DNA of 64,000 nucleotides from Tunturibacter gelidoferens (lineage in GTDB: Bacteria; Acidobacteriota; Terriglobia; Terriglobales; Acidobacteriaceae), in NCBI RefSeq assembly GCF_040358255.1, contig NZ_CP132938.1, forward strand, positions 1,674,001-1,738,000. Reading direction: 5' to 3'. The position numbers and the translations under genes are program-made. The stretch's first letter is position 1. Every line of letters starts with the position of its first letter. The notes beneath the pieces are model-generated. The model did no database searches, had not been told where the DNA came from, and saw only the letters and a list, made by a program, of their open reading frames with translations. Shown piece after piece: positions 25,604 to 36,100 of the stretch.

Positions 25604-28600
25604 ATGCACACTGATCTCAACCGACATCGGCAGACACTCGCCGGCAAATTATTACTGCTCCTCTGTCTGCTGCTCTTCCCAGTCCTCGGGCTGCGGGCCC
25701 AGACAGACACAGGTCGAGTCACTGGTATTGTTACCGACCCCTCTGGTGCCGTCATCCCGGGTACCACGCTCAAACTCATTAATACTGACACTGGCATTAC
25801 GCTTTCCGTAACCGCTGGGAACGACGGAAATTTCACCTTCTCCGCCGTCCCCCGTGGCAACTACCGCGTTGAAGCCAGCCACAGCGGATTTCAGAGCGTC
25901 AATCAGTCCTTCGCTCTACAGGTCTCCCAGGTCCAGACCATCGAGTTCAAAATGACCATCGGCTCCTCCAACGAAACCGTTGAGGTAACCGATGCCGCTC
26001 CAGTCGTCGACGTCTCTACCTCATCCACCGGAGCTGTCATTGAGGGCAAGCAGGTCACCGATCTCCCTCTCAACGGCCGCAACTTTACCAGTCTTGCCAA
26101 TCTGATCCCCGGTGTCACCCGCGGAGCCTTCAACTCTGACGCCAGCGGCCGCAACGGTAACGTCGAAACCTTCCGCTATTCAGACTCCGGCGGTGGCGCT
26201 CTCTCGGTCAACGGACTCCGTCAGCAGTCCAACAACTTCATCCTCGATGGAGTCGACAACAACGAATCTCTCGTAAATTCCATCGTCTTCTTCACCCCGC
26301 CCGAAGCCATCCAGGAGTTCCGGGTCACCACATCCGTTGCCCCCGCAGAGTTCGGTCGCGCCGGCGGTGCCATCCTTCAGAACTCCGTCAAATCCGGAAC
26401 CAACAGCATCCATGGCTCGGCCTTCGGATACTTCCGCGATCAGATCTTCGACGCCAACCCCCTTTACTTCAATCCCGGCAATCCAGCGCCAGCCTTTCAG
26501 CGCAAACAGTTCGGCGTTGCCGCAGGGGGACCCCTCTGGAAAGACAAGATCTTCCTCTTCGGCGACTACCAGGCACTCCGTCAGAAACAGCCAAAGGACA
26601 CCGGCTTCTACACCGTCCCCACAGCACTTATGCGTCAAGGCAACTTCTCCGAGTTGCTCGGTCAAAACGTCACCAGCAATCCCGGGGCCTTCTCTTCGGC
26701 AACCGGTTGCCCCGCACCAGCCGCAAACGCGACGCTTGTGGTCGGAGCCATCTACGATCCGACAACGTGCCAGCCCTTCGCCGGAAATATCATCCCGCAA
26801 AATCGCATCAACTCCGCCGGTCTAAAGTACCTCAACGCGTTCGACGCACCCACCCGCGGCGGCATCCTGAATAACTACTTCGCAGTCCGTAAAGCGATCC
26901 AGAACTTCAACGACTTCGACGTGCGCCTCGACTATCACGTCTCCCAGAAGGATTCGATCTTCGTCCGTTACAGCTACGGCCAGGACAACCTCAACGTCAA
27001 CAGCCTCTTCACCAACCTTCCGGCAGGTTTTGCCTCCGGCGCCAACGTAAACCACCCACGCGGTGGAGCGGCCGGGTACACCCACATCTTTACCTCTAAT
27101 CTCGTCAACGAATTTCGCTTCGGCTACATCCGTCCCGAGTTCGCCTACATCAACCCCGACCAGGGCACACCCATCTCCGCCAATCTCGGCATCGTCAATG
27201 CAAACCGCAACCCCCTTCTGGGAGGCGGCGCTCTTATCGGCGGCAGCAACACGCAGATCGAGTACACCGGTGACGGCGGTCCCTACTCCGTCCCCGAGAA
27301 AACCTTCCAGTACCTCGACAGCGTCACCTACACCCGCGGCAAACACACCATGAAAGCCGGCGCCAACGTCCTGCGCCGCGAGGTTGACTTCTTCCAGGGG
27401 AATGACTCCAAAGGCTACTTCGTCCTGGGCGGAGTGAACTATCCCGGAACGGGACGCTTCACAGGATATGAAACCTCCGAGATCCTCGCTGGCTTCTCCG
27501 ACTATGAGATCGGTGCAGCCAGCACCTTCTTCAAAACCTTCAACTACGAGACCGGCTACTTCGTCCAGGACGATTGGAAGGCGACCCGCAGGCTTACTCT
27601 CAACCTCGGCATTCGCTACGATCTCTATACCTACCCGTACGAGCAGAACAACAACCAGGCGAACTATGACTTTGCCACTGCATCCCTCCAGGTTGCAGGC
27701 GTCAACGGGAACTCACGCTCGCTCATTAATACCGACAAGAACAACTTCGCACCGCGTATCGGCTTTGCCTACGATCTCTATGGCAACGGTAAGACCTCAC
27801 TCCGAGGCGGCTACGGCATCTTCTACTTCCTCGACCGTGGCGGCGTCGGCAACCAACTCTCCAACCAGCCCGGCTTCAATGGAGTCAATCAGTACGCCGC
27901 GACCAACGGCTATCGCATCACCTTCACAGGTCAAAGCCCAACCACTCCTAACGACGCAGCCAGCGCAACCGCAGCTCTTCCCATACCTGCCTTCGGACCA
28001 GGTGCGATCAACTCCATCAACCTGTCGAACGCTACCGTCATCGCCGTGCCAAAGAACAATCAGAACGGTTCGGTGACGCAATACAACCTGCAAGTCCAGC
28101 AGCAGCTCGATCACGCGACCTCGCTCAACATCGCGTATGTCGGCAACAAATCCGATCACCTGATGACCTGGTACAACGCCAACTCGCCTGTCCTCGACGG
28201 CACCACGAAGGGCCTCTTCCCCAACCGCGGCACCATCACCGAGGGTCTGGCTGGCGGTTCCTCAAAGTATGACGGCCTGCAGATCTACCTTGACCGCCAC
28301 GTCGGCTCGAGCTTCCTTGCAACCGTCGCGTATACCTGGTCTCACACCCGCGACAACTCGAGTGGAGCCTTCAGTTCAGGCGCAGGCGCAAGTTCCAGCG
28401 GACGCATCTTCATCACCCAGCAGGGAGTCGATCTCCCTGCCAACTACGGCAACTCCGACCAGGATCAGCGTAACGTCTTCGTCGCCAGCGCCGTCTACTC
28501 GCTGCCCGTCGGCCGAGGCAAGATGTTCGGTTCAAACATGAGCCATGCGCTCGACGAGGTCGTCGGCGGCTGGCAACTCAACACTATCGTCACCCTCGAC

Positions 28601-29098
28601 AGCGGTACGCCGATCGACCTCAACACCACCGGCAGCCCAGGAACCATCGACAACCGGCCAGACCTCATCAGCTTCAGCAAGGTATCCCGCCAGTTAGTCG
28701 GTGGCTCGACCAACTCCAACAACCGCACCTTCTTCACTGGTGTCTTCGCGACTCCGCCCATCAACTCTTCCGGCATCTTCACCCGTCCGGGAACACTACA
28801 GCGCAACGCCTTTGCGGGGCCCGGCTACAAGACCGTGGACCTCGGTCTCTTCAAAGGTTTCCACATCACCGAACGAGTCAACGCAGAATTTCGCGCTCAG
28901 GCTTATAACCTCTTCAACACACCGCAGTTCGGCAACCCCGACACCAACATCCGCGACGGCGTCAACGTTCCCGGATCGACAACCATCTTCACCACCGGCG
29001 CAAACGCGAGCGGTGCAAATAACGGCTTCGGCAGCATCAACAGCATTCGCCTCAACACCGAACGCCAGCTTGAGCTCGCCGCTCACATCAACTTCTAG
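25604..29098 (+). CDS. Oar-like TonB-dependent receptor with carboxypeptidase-regulatory domain
   Basis: A 1164-residue outer-membrane protein. A signal peptide ends LGLRAQ, a carboxypeptidase-regulatory-like domain follows (about 37-120, GRVTGIVTDPSGAVIPGTTL, DGNFTFSAVPRGNYRVEA), then a plug with DLPLNGRNFTSLANLIPGV and DGVDNNES, and a very long beta-barrel closing in LAAHINF. This is the acidobacterial Oar/TonB type thought to import large or scarce substrates. GGAGG precedes the ATG. It is followed 98 bases later by a secreted amylase, so maltodextrin import is a reasonable guess. Confidence 0.9.
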   Translation: MHTDLNRHRQTLAGKLLLLLCLLLFPVLGLRAQTDTGRVTGIVTDPSGAVIPGTTLKLINTDTGITLSVTAGNDGNFTFSAVPRGNYRVEASHSGFQSVNQSFALQVSQVQTIEFKMTIGSSNETVEVTDAAPVVDVSTSSTGAVIEGKQVTDLPLNGRNFTSLANLIPGVTRGAFNSDASGRNGNVETFRYSDSGGGALSVNGLRQQSNNFILDGVDNNESLVNSIVFFTPPEAIQEFRVTTSVAPAEFGRAGGAILQNSVKSGTNSIHGSAFGYFRDQIFDANPLYFNPGNPAPAFQRKQFGVAAGGPLWKDKIFLFGDYQALRQKQPKDTGFYTVPTALMRQGNFSELLGQNVTSNPGAFSSATGCPAPAANATLVVGAIYDPTTCQPFAGNIIPQNRINSAGLKYLNAFDAPTRGGILNNYFAVRKAIQNFNDFDVRLDYHVSQKDSIFVRYSYGQDNLNVNSLFTNLPAGFASGANVNHPRGGAAGYTHIFTSNLVNEFRFGYIRPEFAYINPDQGTPISANLGIVNANRNPLLGGGALIGGSNTQIEYTGDGGPYSVPEKTFQYLDSVTYTRGKHTMKAGANVLRREVDFFQGNDSKGYFVLGGVNYPGTGRFTGYETSEILAGFSDYEIGAASTFFKTFNYETGYFVQDDWKATRRLTLNLGIRYDLYTYPYEQNNNQANYDFATASLQVAGVNGNSRSLINTDKNNFAPRIGFAYDLYGNGKTSLRGGYGIFYFLDRGGVGNQLSNQPGFNGVNQYAATNGYRITFTGQSPTTPNDAASATAALPIPAFGPGAINSINLSNATVIAVPKNNQNGSVTQYNLQVQQQLDHATSLNIAYVGNKSDHLMTWYNANSPVLDGTTKGLFPNRGTITEGLAGGSSKYDGLQIYLDRHVGSSFLATVAYTWSHTRDNSSGAFSSGAGASSSGRIFITQQGVDLPANYGNSDQDQRNVFVASAVYSLPVGRGKMFGSNMSHALDEVVGGWQLNTIVTLDSGTPIDLNTTGSPGTIDNRPDLISFSKVSRQLVGGSTNSNNRTFFTGVFATPPINSSGIFTRPGTLQRNAFAGPGYKTVDLGLFKGFHITERVNAEFRAQAYNLFNTPQFGNPDTNIRDGVNVPGSTTIFTTGANASGANNGFGSINSIRLNTERQLELAAHINF

Positions 29099-29196
29099 CC
29101 CGCAGCAACCTCAGGCGGCATCATTGAGCTAGTCTCGTGGTGCCGCTGTTCTCCCCGGCAAACCAGCCGCCACTCTTGCCTCTTGAGATTCCGTCC

Positions 29197-31026
29197 ATGC
29201 GCCGTATTCTTGTAGCTCTTTTATTCACCGTATCGGCGTTCGCCCAATCTCCTCGCATCGAGAAGATCGATCCACCCAACTGGTGGGCCACTATGCCTGC
29301 GCCCATGCTTCTCGTCAAAGGCGAGAACCTCACCGCCGCGCACTTCACCCTAAGCGACGCATCGCTGCACATCAACAAACTCGTCATCTCCGCCAACGGC
29401 CACTACGCGCAACTCTGGCTCTCTGCCTCACCCGCGCACTCTCAAACAATCCAGATCAACGTCCGCACACCCAACGGCCGAACCTCGAGCCGCTACTCCT
29501 TCGCGTCCCGCCGCAGCTCCTCCGACAGCTTTGCCGGCTTCTCCTCCAAAGACGTCATGTACCTCATCATGATCGACCGCTTCGCCGACGGAGATCCCAC
29601 CAACGACGGCCCCGACCACGCCGCCGAACTCGCCAAACCCCGCGGCTGGCATGGCGGAGATCTTCGCGGCATTACCCAACACCTCGACTACCTTCAGCAG
29701 CTCGGCATCAATACCGTCTGGATCACACCCGTCTACCAGAACCGCGGTAGTCAGAGCTATCACGGCTACGGCGCTACCGACATGTACGCCGTCGACGACC
29801 ACTTCGGCACCCTCGCCGATCTCAAGGACCTCGCCGCCGCTCTACACGCCCGCCACATGAAGCTCGTCCTCGACACCGTTCCCAACCACATCGGCCCCAA
29901 CCATCCCTGGGTTCGCGACAGCCCCGACCCCACCTGGTTCCACGGCACCCTCGAGCATCACACCATCGCCCAGGGCGACTTCGCTCCCCTCACCGACCCC
30001 CACGCTCCCTGGCGCGACCAGCACAACGTAACCGAAGGCTGGTTCGCCAACACGCTTCCCGACCTCAATCAGGAAGATCCCGCCGTAGCCCGCTACCTCA
30101 CACAGAACTCCATCTGGTGGATCGAGCAGGGCGGCCTCGACGGTCTGCGCATCGACACCTTCCCATACGTCGCTCGCCCTTTCTGGCAGGGCTTCCACGC
30201 TCAGCTCCATGCACTCTATCCGCACCTCACCACCGTCGGTGAAGTCTTCAACAGCGATCCCACCATCACCTCCACATTCGCTGGCGAAGTCACCCGCACC
30301 GGCGTCGACACCGGCCTCGACACCCCCTTCGACTTCCCCTCATACTTCGCCCTCCGCGACGTCTTTCTCAAAAACGCGCCCATGACCAGGCTGGCCGACG
30401 TCCTTCGCCTCGACAATCTCTATCCGCACCCCGAGCGCCTTATCCCCTTCATCGGCAATCACGACACAGCCCGCTTCCTTAACGACCCCGCGACAACCCC
30501 GCGCACACTCGAGCTCGCCTTCACCATCCTCACCACCATGCGCGGCATGCCACAGATCTACTCCGGCGACGAGATCGCCATGCACGGCGGCGAAGATCCC
30601 GACAACCGCCGCGACTTCCCCGGCGGCTTCGTCCCCGCTCCTGGCGCTGTGCAGAACGACGCCTTCAACCCATCCTCCCGCACTCCCGAGCAGCAGCAAT
30701 CCTTCGCCACACTTCAAACTCTCCTCGCTCTCCGCCGCTCTCATCCAGCCCTCCAGACCGGAGACGAGCAACTCCTCCACGCTGACCAGAACGTTCTCGT
30801 CTACGTCCGCACCCTCCACACCCCCACCCAGCCCAGCCAACGCATTCTCGTCGCGATAAACAAAGCCGCCCAGCCCTCCGACACCATCGTCAACATCGAG
30901 GCCACCGCACTCGAAGGCGCTCAACAGGCCAACACCCTCTACGGATCCTCCGAGGCAACGCTAACCACAAACACCCTCACCCTTCACCTCGCACCTCAAA
31001 CAGCCGCAATCTTCGACCTCAAGTAG
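29197..31026 (+). CDS. secreted GH13 alpha-amylase/cyclomaltodextrinase-like enzyme
   Basis: A 609-residue glycoside hydrolase 13 enzyme. The ATG at 29197 is chosen because it gives a clear signal peptide ending SAFAQ; no strong ribosome site is seen. An N-terminal immunoglobulin-like domain of the cyclomaltodextrinase type (about 20-105) precedes the barrel. Catalytic motifs are DGLRIDT (nucleophile D), VGEVF (acid/base E) and FIGNHDT. A calcium-type loop DRFADGDPTND is present. It probably cleaves alpha-glucans or cyclodextrins in the periplasm or outside, feeding the neighbouring TonB receptor. Confidence 0.92.
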   Translation: MRRILVALLFTVSAFAQSPRIEKIDPPNWWATMPAPMLLVKGENLTAAHFTLSDASLHINKLVISANGHYAQLWLSASPAHSQTIQINVRTPNGRTSSRYSFASRRSSSDSFAGFSSKDVMYLIMIDRFADGDPTNDGPDHAAELAKPRGWHGGDLRGITQHLDYLQQLGINTVWITPVYQNRGSQSYHGYGATDMYAVDDHFGTLADLKDLAAALHARHMKLVLDTVPNHIGPNHPWVRDSPDPTWFHGTLEHHTIAQGDFAPLTDPHAPWRDQHNVTEGWFANTLPDLNQEDPAVARYLTQNSIWWIEQGGLDGLRIDTFPYVARPFWQGFHAQLHALYPHLTTVGEVFNSDPTITSTFAGEVTRTGVDTGLDTPFDFPSYFALRDVFLKNAPMTRLADVLRLDNLYPHPERLIPFIGNHDTARFLNDPATTPRTLELAFTILTTMRGMPQIYSGDEIAMHGGEDPDNRRDFPGGFVPAPGAVQNDAFNPSSRTPEQQQSFATLQTLLALRRSHPALQTGDEQLLHADQNVLVYVRTLHTPTQPSQRILVAINKAAQPSDTIVNIEATALEGAQQANTLYGSSEATLTTNTLTLHLAPQTAAIFDLK

Positions 31027-31056
31027 AAAGTTCCAACTGTTCAAAATTCTGAGTGC

Positions 31057-31087
31057 CCCATCCTTCGCGTCTTTTGCGAAGAGTGGG
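31057..31087 (+). repeat. dispersed hairpin repeat (CCCATCCTTCGC type), copy 2
   Basis: Same element as at 5965-5995, with the left arm CCCATCCTTCGC unchanged and the right arm GCGAAGAGTGGG carrying one extra mismatch. It begins 31 bases after the amylase stop codon. Confidence 0.65.
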
Positions 31088-31286
31088 ATGAAGCCCGCCA
31101 GTACTGCCAAGCCCACCGGCCTAAAACGCTTCGAGCAGACCAAACAACTCCCCCTGCCAGGCCGCGTTTTTGAAAGCATCAACCCCTCCATCAACTCACA
31201 AGACGCCGTCCAAAAAACTCTCCAACAAACTCGCGGACAAAGATGTCTCCATAGACCCGCCAACTCTTCCGCCCCACGTCGAGGTC

Positions 31287-31292
31287 TATAAT
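31287..31292 (+). promoter_or_regulatory. TATAAT -10 element for the small secreted protein
   Basis: An exact TATAAT 30 bases before the GTG start at 31323, with GGAGG in between (31312-31316). No good -35 hexamer stands at the right spacing. Confidence 0.4.
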
Positions 31293-31322
31293 CTCGGCTA
31301 CCATAAACTTTGGAGGTCTCTC

Positions 31323-31619
31323 GTGAAAAAGCTCGTAGCTCTCACCACCCTCGCACTCGCCTTGACCACCGCAGGCGCCTACGCCGAGTCCTTCAAGGGC
31401 TTTGTCTCCGACACCATGTGCGCCAACAAAGGCACCAAAAACAGTGCCGACTGCGCAGCCAAGTGCATCAAGGGAGGCTCCGCCCCCGTCCTCGTCGTCG
31501 GCGACAAAGTCTACAAGATCACCAACCCCGACACTCTCGTCCCCCACGCAGGCCACGACGTCACGGTCGAAGGCACTCTCAAGGGAGACTCCCTCACCGT
31601 CGAATCCGTCAAAATGTAA
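31323..31619 (+). CDS. small secreted cysteine-containing protein
   Basis: A 98-residue protein beginning with GTG six bases after a perfect GGAGG. A signal peptide (cleavage near AYAES) precedes a compact domain with three cysteines, DTMCANKG, DCAAKCIKGG, then VLVVGDKVYKI and a beta-rich VTVEGTLKGDSLTVESV end. The pattern resembles small exported proteins found repeatedly in Acidobacteria; the function is unknown. It is transcribed alone and converges with the next gene. Confidence 0.8.
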   Translation: MKKLVALTTLALALTTAGAYAESFKGFVSDTMCANKGTKNSADCAAKCIKGGSAPVLVVGDKVYKITNPDTLVPHAGHDVTVEGTLKGDSLTVESVKM

Positions 31620-31670
31620 TCAGGCTTCGATCGGGCTGCTGAGCCAAATTCACGAGAAGGGCGCTCTGAT

Positions 31671-32054
31671 TCAGATCAAGTAGCCCGACACAGTTACGAA
31701 CAACGTACCCGTCGACCCACCCGGGCTGTATCCCGTGACGACGATAAACGTCCCCGGGTCAGCGTACAAACGCACCGCCTGCAGAGCGGCATAAAAATCG
31801 TAGCCATTAGAGCTCTGAGCATAGGCAAAGGTTAGTGGGACAAACAAACTAACGTTATTGCCCCCACAGGTGTAGTTCACGAAAGCCTCGAGCTGACTCC
31901 CCGGCGGACTCACGTCCAACTGCACACTCAAGGTCTCCACCACCAGGTGTCTCCCGGCCGGCACTGCGATAGACGGCGACCCAGTTGCTCCAAAAGGATT
32001 TGCCGGTAAGCCCGTTACAGATGCAACGGCGCTAACTACATCAACCTTCTCCAT
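31671..32054 (-). CDS. hypothetical 127-residue protein
   Basis: Starts at the ATG preceded by GGAGG with five bases between; a TTG four codons earlier is embedded in that ribosome site and is unlikely. There is no signal peptide. The sequence is beta-rich with small residues (SPSIAVPAGRHLVVETLSVQL, LRLY-like RLYADPGTFIVVTGYSPGG) and resembles jelly-roll type surface or capsid-like proteins only loosely. I do not recognise a family. Confidence 0.6.
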   Translation of the reverse strand: MEKVDVVSAVASVTGLPANPFGATGSPSIAVPAGRHLVVETLSVQLDVSPPGSQLEAFVNYTCGGNNVSLFVPLTFAYAQSSNGYDFYAALQAVRLYADPGTFIVVTGYSPGGSTGTLFVTVSGYLI

Positions 32055-32205
32055 AAACGCCTCCAAGGTATCCCAATTTGCCGCTCAACCGAAAAGCAAC
32101 ACGGTCACCAGCTTCGAAAACGGCTCAAGAATCCAGAGACGCGGGCTGTCGGCAGCAGCCCATGAGCGCCACAACCAAACTGTAAACTGTCTAAGGACAA
32201 TACAT

Positions 32206-33132
32206 ATGACAGCAACTCCAATGATCGGTAAACCGGTGGCGGATGCCATCGTAACAAAAGTAGTAGCAGATGTTGCCTATCTGAAAGAAACCTACGACGT
32301 TGTCCCTCAATTGAGGGTCATACAGGTCGGAACAGATGCTTCCTCCGAAGTCTATTTGCAAAACAAAATAAAGAGCTTCTCCAAGATCGGCATCCAAGTG
32401 CGGCCCCACACCTTTGAGTCATCCGTCAGTGCGGCCGAGGTAGAAGACCTGGTGAGTGCCTTGAGTGAGGACAAGTCCGTTCATGGAATCATGATCGGAT
32501 TACCGCTTCCAACTCACATCGAAAATGCCGCCGGTTCCGCAAGAGGTAAATTCGATATCTTCGACCGGATACATCAATTCAAAGACGTCGATGGTGTCTC
32601 TCGCCATTCGACGGCAGAACTCTATCGAGGCCAACTGGAACGCCTGACGTTCCTACCCTCTACGGCTCTGGCCGTAAGTCGAATACTAAAGTTCTACGGT
32701 GTCGAAACTGCAGGAAAGCGGGTCGTAGTCGTGGGCAGGAATGACATCACCGGCAAGCCGATTCACCACATGTTGGGCGGCCGCATGGGAAACGCAACGG
32801 TCTCCTGGTGCCACCGCTTTACACCGAAGGAGACGCATGACGACCTGACGAGAGCGGCGGATATAGTCATTACCTGTGTCGGCAGCGCTCGATATCAGTT
32901 GAAAGCAGATGTTCTTCGCAGCGGATCCACAGTGATCGACGTTGGCACTCGAGTCGACAAGAACGGCAATCTGATCGGTGACGTCGATTTCAATGAGGTC
33001 AAACAGGTGGCAGCTTTCTTGACGCCTGTACCCAGGGGAGTCGGACCCGTTACCGTCGCATGTCTGATGGAAAACGTAATTAGGGCTACGAAGTTTTGCG
33101 TTGGAGAAGATGTGCGCGGATACCAACTCTAG
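32206..33132 (+). CDS. folD: divergent FolD-like methylenetetrahydrofolate dehydrogenase/cyclohydrolase
   Basis: A 308-residue FolD-family protein interconverting methylene-, methenyl- and formyl-tetrahydrofolate. The Tyr-x3-Lys pair is kept (EVYLQNKIKS), as are KDVDG and the Rossmann segment VVVVGRNDITGKP. The usual GILVQLPLP is GIMIGLPLP, replacing the glutamine that assists the catalytic lysine, PCTP is PSTA, and PVPGGVGP is PVPRGVGP. AAGGA precedes the ATG. It stands alone between unrelated genes, which fits a second, specialised copy. Cyclohydrolase activity may be weak or lost. Confidence 0.82.
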   Translation: MTATPMIGKPVADAIVTKVVADVAYLKETYDVVPQLRVIQVGTDASSEVYLQNKIKSFSKIGIQVRPHTFESSVSAAEVEDLVSALSEDKSVHGIMIGLPLPTHIENAAGSARGKFDIFDRIHQFKDVDGVSRHSTAELYRGQLERLTFLPSTALAVSRILKFYGVETAGKRVVVVGRNDITGKPIHHMLGGRMGNATVSWCHRFTPKETHDDLTRAADIVITCVGSARYQLKADVLRSGSTVIDVGTRVDKNGNLIGDVDFNEVKQVAAFLTPVPRGVGPVTVACLMENVIRATKFCVGEDVRGYQL

Positions 33133-33154
33133 GCCAATCCTATGTGCGTCACAA

Positions 33155-33160
33155 TATAAT
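33155..33160 (+). promoter_or_regulatory. TATAAT eight bases before the TonB receptor start
   Basis: An exact TATAAT ends only eight bases before the ATG at 33169, and no Shine-Dalgarno is present. If used, transcription would begin at or next to the start codon, giving a leaderless mRNA. Confidence 0.35.
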
Positions 33161-33168
33161 GGCGTCTC

Positions 33169-36100
33169 ATGCGTTCCATTCAGGCTGCTCTCTTCGTGTT
33201 GTTCGTATCTTCCTTGCTCTGCGCTCAGGAACTGGCTACTCGATCTTGGGGAGGGACGCTACAGAACCAAACCGGTGCGTCGATAAAGGACGCAACCATC
33301 CGCCTCGTCTCTAAGCAAGGCGAATTCAAGTCCAATACCTCGACAGACGGCGGTTTTGAGTTTCCCAATCTAACTCCCGGCGACTATCAGCTCGATGTGA
33401 CGGTTGGCGGAGTCGTTCACCACTCTATCGTGTCTTTCAGACTCAAAGCGGACTCACTTCCAGCCGTTGTGACCCTCTCCGCAGATGGCACCGTCGCGGT
33501 TGCACTTCGTTCAGAGGAAGCCGCTAAGACTGGCGGAGAGAAGCTCTCAAGTCAAACCGTCAGTGCAATTCCATTGAACAAACGCGACTTTAGCCAGCTA
33601 CTCCTGCTCGCGGCTGGAACCATGACCGACGCCAACGGCCAGACGAACTTCACCCAGCAGTTCGCCATCAACGGACAGCGCGGCGTCGAGGCAGTCTTCG
33701 CCATGGACGGCGCAGACACCAGCGACCCGGAGATGGGTGGCGCAACTTTCAGTAACTTCAACGTCGATGCCGTCCAGGAGATCCAATCTACCTCAGGCTG
33801 GATGCCCGCCGAGATCGGCCGCGGTGCCGCCGGCTTCACGAACATCACGACACGCTCCGGAAGCGGTGGCTTTCACGGTTCCATCTTCGAGTTCCTGCGC
33901 AACTCTGCGCTCGATGCGCGCAACTACTTCGATCATCCCTCGATCGCCGAGCCCGGCCGAATCCCACCCTTCCGGCGCAACGAGTTCGGCTTCACAAACG
34001 GCGGCCCTGTCATCCTGCCCCATCTCTACGATGGAAGCGGAAAGACCTTCTACTTCGGCCAATATCAAGGTTTCCGCCAGGTACTGGGAACGACGCAGGT
34101 CCTTCCGGTTCCTACTGCTTCAGAGCGCCAGGGCATCGACACCACCGCCTTTCCGGGCGATACGCTGGTGATCACGCCCACACCTGCGATAGCGAAGATC
34201 CTCTCTCGCTATCCGCTGCCAAATAACCCGACAGGCTCCTACGGTGCTAACACTTATGCCGTGTCCTCGAAGGTAGTCACAAACGCGAACCAGTTCTCCG
34301 TGCGCATCGACCAGGTACTCTCGCCTAACAAACACCTCACCGCAAGATTCAACTTCAACAATCTCTTCGGTCCCACCACGAACCCCGACCAGACAACCAT
34401 CGATCCCAGCTTCGGTGTTGTCTACGTCGATCACCAGCGCAATGGAGTCGTTACCTACAACCAGACAGTCTCCCCGCGCTTCTCCTTCGAGAGTTCCATC
34501 AGCGCAACTCGAACGACTCCCCAGTTCCCAACGCCCAACCACGTCGATCCTGCGGTGAAGTTCAACGACGGCCTCTTCGAAGCATTCAACTCGGCTGGCG
34601 GCTCGGTGATGTCCGCCTACGGTAACCTCTTTGTGGCACGGCAGAACTTCGTAATCAACATCGGGCGCCACCTCATCAAGGCTGGTGGAGAGTTCCGGGC
34701 CAATCGCGATACGACTTACTTCGGCATCAGTCCAAATGGCGAGTACGACTTCGGCGGAGGAACCGCCTACTCCCCTGTAAACATCACCTCGCAGAGCGGT
34801 GCTCATAACATCCGCGTCGGCGACCCCCTACCAGATACTCTGAGCGCGCTCCTCACCGGAAGCGCTTTCGTCTACACCACAGCCGTCGCGCCACCGTACG
34901 TCTCGGGCGGGAGTCACATCGGCCCTGCAGCAATCTCGCGTACCGGCGGAGCGATCTATGCTCAGGACACCTTCAAAATCTCAGACCGGATTGTCCTCGA
35001 CTACGGACTTCGCTACGAGATCTACTCTCCGATCACCGAGCGCGCGCATCGCACCTCGGGCTTCCTCATGAACGGGTCGCAACAGGAATACCTTGACAAT
35101 CCGCAGCCCGGATATCGGTTCGACTGGGGCGGTATTGCTCCTCGTGTTCAAGTTGACTGGAAGGTTACAAACACCCTTCACCTTCACGCAGGCGGCGGCA
35201 TTACAACGATTCCGCCCAATATCTGGCAAGACAATTTCCTTACCGGCGCCGTTCCCTTCGTGATCTATCCCCACGTTACCGCTGCCGTAGGAGCGCCAAT
35301 CCTATACGGCTTCCAGATCACCTCGGCGCAGCTGCCTACCTTCTACACTCCTGCCGGGCAAAACGTCTTCGCGAGCGGCAACCCCAAAAATGTCCCATCG
35401 AACACCGTTCTCGACGTGGAGCGCTACCAGAGAGATCTCGCAGCGCTCTCGCCCGGCGCTCAGTTCACGCCTTTGAACCTGACAGGAATCGACCGTCGCT
35501 TTGGCAATGGCTACCTACAAACGTGGACACTTGGCGCAGAACGTCAGTTCGGAAAGCTCACTGCTGACGCCGCGTATGTTGGCACCGCCTCGGTCAAGCT
35601 GCCGCGCATCAGCTTCCCCAACAGCTACTCCGGCGCCAGTCCTGGATTCGCGCCTTTCACGCAGTTTGACAGCTCCGGTAACGCGGTCGGCGGCTTCGGC
35701 ACAGAACAGCTGATTACAAATAATGCTCATTCCAGCTACCACTCGCTGCAAACTTCGCTTGCAGGTACGGTCGTTCAAAATGGCCCCAGCATCCAGGTAA
35801 GCTACACATGGTCGAAGTCCATTGATGACACGAGTGGAGTCGGAGCGAACGGAAACACCACCGGCGCAGTATCCATCCCGTACCCGCAGAATCCTTTTGA
35901 TATCCACGCGGAAAAGGGGCCGTCCAGCTTCGACGTCACCCATGGATTCACCATGAGTCTTGCTCAGGATCTGCAGTTGGAGAAAGTGCAGTTTCTGCAG
36001 CCGATCAACCGAAAAGTCACCGCCGGGTGGGAGCTGCTGAGTATCTCCACCATCAGCAGTGGCCAGCCGTTTACGGTCTACTCCGGTGTACAGCAGACGG

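Noticed and set aside
30340..30924. 194-codon minus-strand frame within the amylase gene
   Set aside because: Gly/Val/Glu-rich mirror of a conserved GH13 barrel; catalytic motifs lie on the plus strand.
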